DNA of 64,000 nt from Bacillus_BD sp050389805 (GTDB taxonomy: Bacteria > Bacillota > Bacilli > Bacillales > Cytobacillaceae), in contig NZ_CP130945.1 in NCBI RefSeq assembly GCF_050389805.1, forward strand, positions 4,402,001 through 4,466,000, written 5' to 3'. The position numbers and the translations under genes are program-made. Shown here piece after piece: positions 63,264 through 64,000 of the stretch; the first letter of the stretch is position 1; every line of letters starts with the position of its first letter. The notes under the pieces were generated by a model. That model was not told where the DNA came from, searched no databases, and saw only the letters and a list, made by a program, of their open reading frames with translations.

Positions 63264-64000
63264 ATGTTACAAACTTACCAGACAAAGTTGAGGAGCGTCC
63301 AACTGAATAACGGTTTGTGTTCAGAAGACTACCTCCAGGAATCCGGTAAGTTTTTTGGCATACTAGAACGTAAACTGTTTGTGCAATTATATGTAAAAAA
63401 ACAAACCGTCCCTTCAATTAAATCTTCCTTTTCGAAACAGCATGGAATCACGGCAAGACAATTTAATTCTCTTCGGATTCAATTGGAAGGAAAAATTGAT
63501 TCGGTCAAAGAAAACATCAATTTCCGAATGGAACAATTAACCGCGAAGATCGCTGAAGTAGAGAAGTCCATTGATAAAAAGCATAAACAAAAAGAGACAT
63601 GGTTGGAAAAGATTCAAAACCTGAGTCCAACAAATCCTCGTTTTGAGAACACCGTCAAAAGATATAGAAACATCAAGTTTGTCCTCCACCAAAAGAAGCG
63701 GAAATTACGTAATCTCCAACAGAGACGAGAAAAGTTAACATGCGACATAGAGGTTAATCGAGTAAGGATTTGTTTTGGCTCGAAGAAACTATTTCACAAG
63801 CAATTTCATCTAGAAGAGAACGGATACACATCCCATGAAGAATGGAAACATGATTGGCAATGCGCACGGAGCGCTCAATTTCTAGTCGTTGGCTCGAAAG
63901 ACGAAACGTTTGGAAATCAAAGCGCTTCCTACAATATAAAGAATGAACTTCGTTTACGTGTTGCCCGTTGTTTTGAGGAAAAATACGGGAAGTATATTTG
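63264..64000 (+). CDS. TnpB-family (IS200/IS605 OrfB-type) protein, 3' part outside the window
   Basis: About 245 residues are visible from the ATG at 63264, after GTGAAAGGGG. The start MLQTYQTKLRSVQLNNGLCS and the segments RKLFVQLYVKKQTVPSIKSS, ITARQFNSLRIQLEGKI and RICFGSKKLFHKQFHLEENG match the N-terminal region of the longer Bacillus TnpB-like proteins, including SKDETFGNQSA. A coiled-coil section lies at about residues 85-150. The RuvC and zinc-finger regions lie beyond the edge, so activity cannot be judged. TnpB proteins are RNA-guided nucleases whose guide comes from the element's 3' end. A TnpA partner is not visible upstream. Confidence 0.85.
   Translation, partial: MLQTYQTKLRSVQLNNGLCSEDYLQESGKFFGILERKLFVQLYVKKQTVPSIKSSFSKQHGITARQFNSLRIQLEGKIDSVKENINFRMEQLTAKIAEVEKSIDKKHKQKETWLEKIQNLSPTNPRFENTVKRYRNIKFVLHQKKRKLRNLQQRREKLTCDIEVNRVRICFGSKKLFHKQFHLEENGYTSHEEWKHDWQCARSAQFLVVGSKDETFGNQSASYNIKNELRLRVARCFEEKYGKYI

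Overview
The window is low-GC DNA from a Bacillota genome, most likely a Bacillaceae member. The evidence is strong AGGAGG-type ribosome binding sites, B. subtilis-like families (LCP ligase, OpuAC-type binding protein, POT peptide transporter, YukD/YukBA-type secretion proteins, YwqH-like DUF5082) and a LexA/DinR-type SOS box. The species cannot be named from the sequence alone. No tRNA, rRNA or CRISPR array was seen.

Layout. (1) 1-14.7 kb is a cell-surface polysaccharide locus, mostly on the minus strand: dTDP-rhamnose genes (rfbC partial, rfbA), five family-2 glycosyltransferases, a Wzy-like polymerase, a Wzx-like flippase and a UDP-sugar 6-dehydrogenase. A plus-strand LytR-CpsA-Psr ligase would attach the polymer to the wall. 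(2) 14.9-17.0 kb encodes an LtaS-like phosphoglycerol transferase. Two large secreted wall hydrolases, each with nine ChW repeats, sit within and beside this region (glucosaminidase at 6.7-10.0 kb, amidase at 17.1-19.4 kb). (3) 19.5-32.9 kb is mixed accessory DNA: a frameshifted TPR remnant, a peptide transporter, a lipoprotein gene split by one in-frame stop, an opuAC remnant, a cyclic-di-GMP-I riboswitch over a small ORF, an LPNTA-anchored leucine-rich-repeat protein, an adenylate cyclase next to a Crp-type regulator, and an Hsp20 protein. (4) An IS3-family element lies at 33.0-34.4 kb.

(5) 34.5-59.4 kb is a unidirectional (minus-strand) type VII secretion (T7SSb-like) locus. It encodes the EssC/YukBA ATPase, EsaB/YukD, three WXG100-like proteins, a DUF5082 protein, a hydrophobic candidate substrate, a ParA-like ATPase, and a full threonine-phosphorylation module: an active-looking receptor kinase, a PP2C phosphatase, two FHA proteins plus the FHA-containing EssC, and a membrane protein with about a dozen TTVL-type motifs. 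A 2334-residue Ig-like surface protein ends the run. No EsaA, EssA or classical EssB is visible. The kinase has the same topology as EssB, which suggests a variant machine whose assembly may be controlled by phosphothreonine signalling.

(6) 59.4-64 kb is mobile DNA: a REP-associated tyrosine transposase (RAYT), an IS110/IS1111-type transposase with a long 3' noncoding segment, and the start of a TnpB-family gene downstream of an SOS-box promoter. Imperfect palindromes containing GGGACGGTTCT, often in inverted pairs (REPINs), fill almost every larger gap between the T7SS genes and also flank the RAYT gene. They are probably that transposase's REP substrates.
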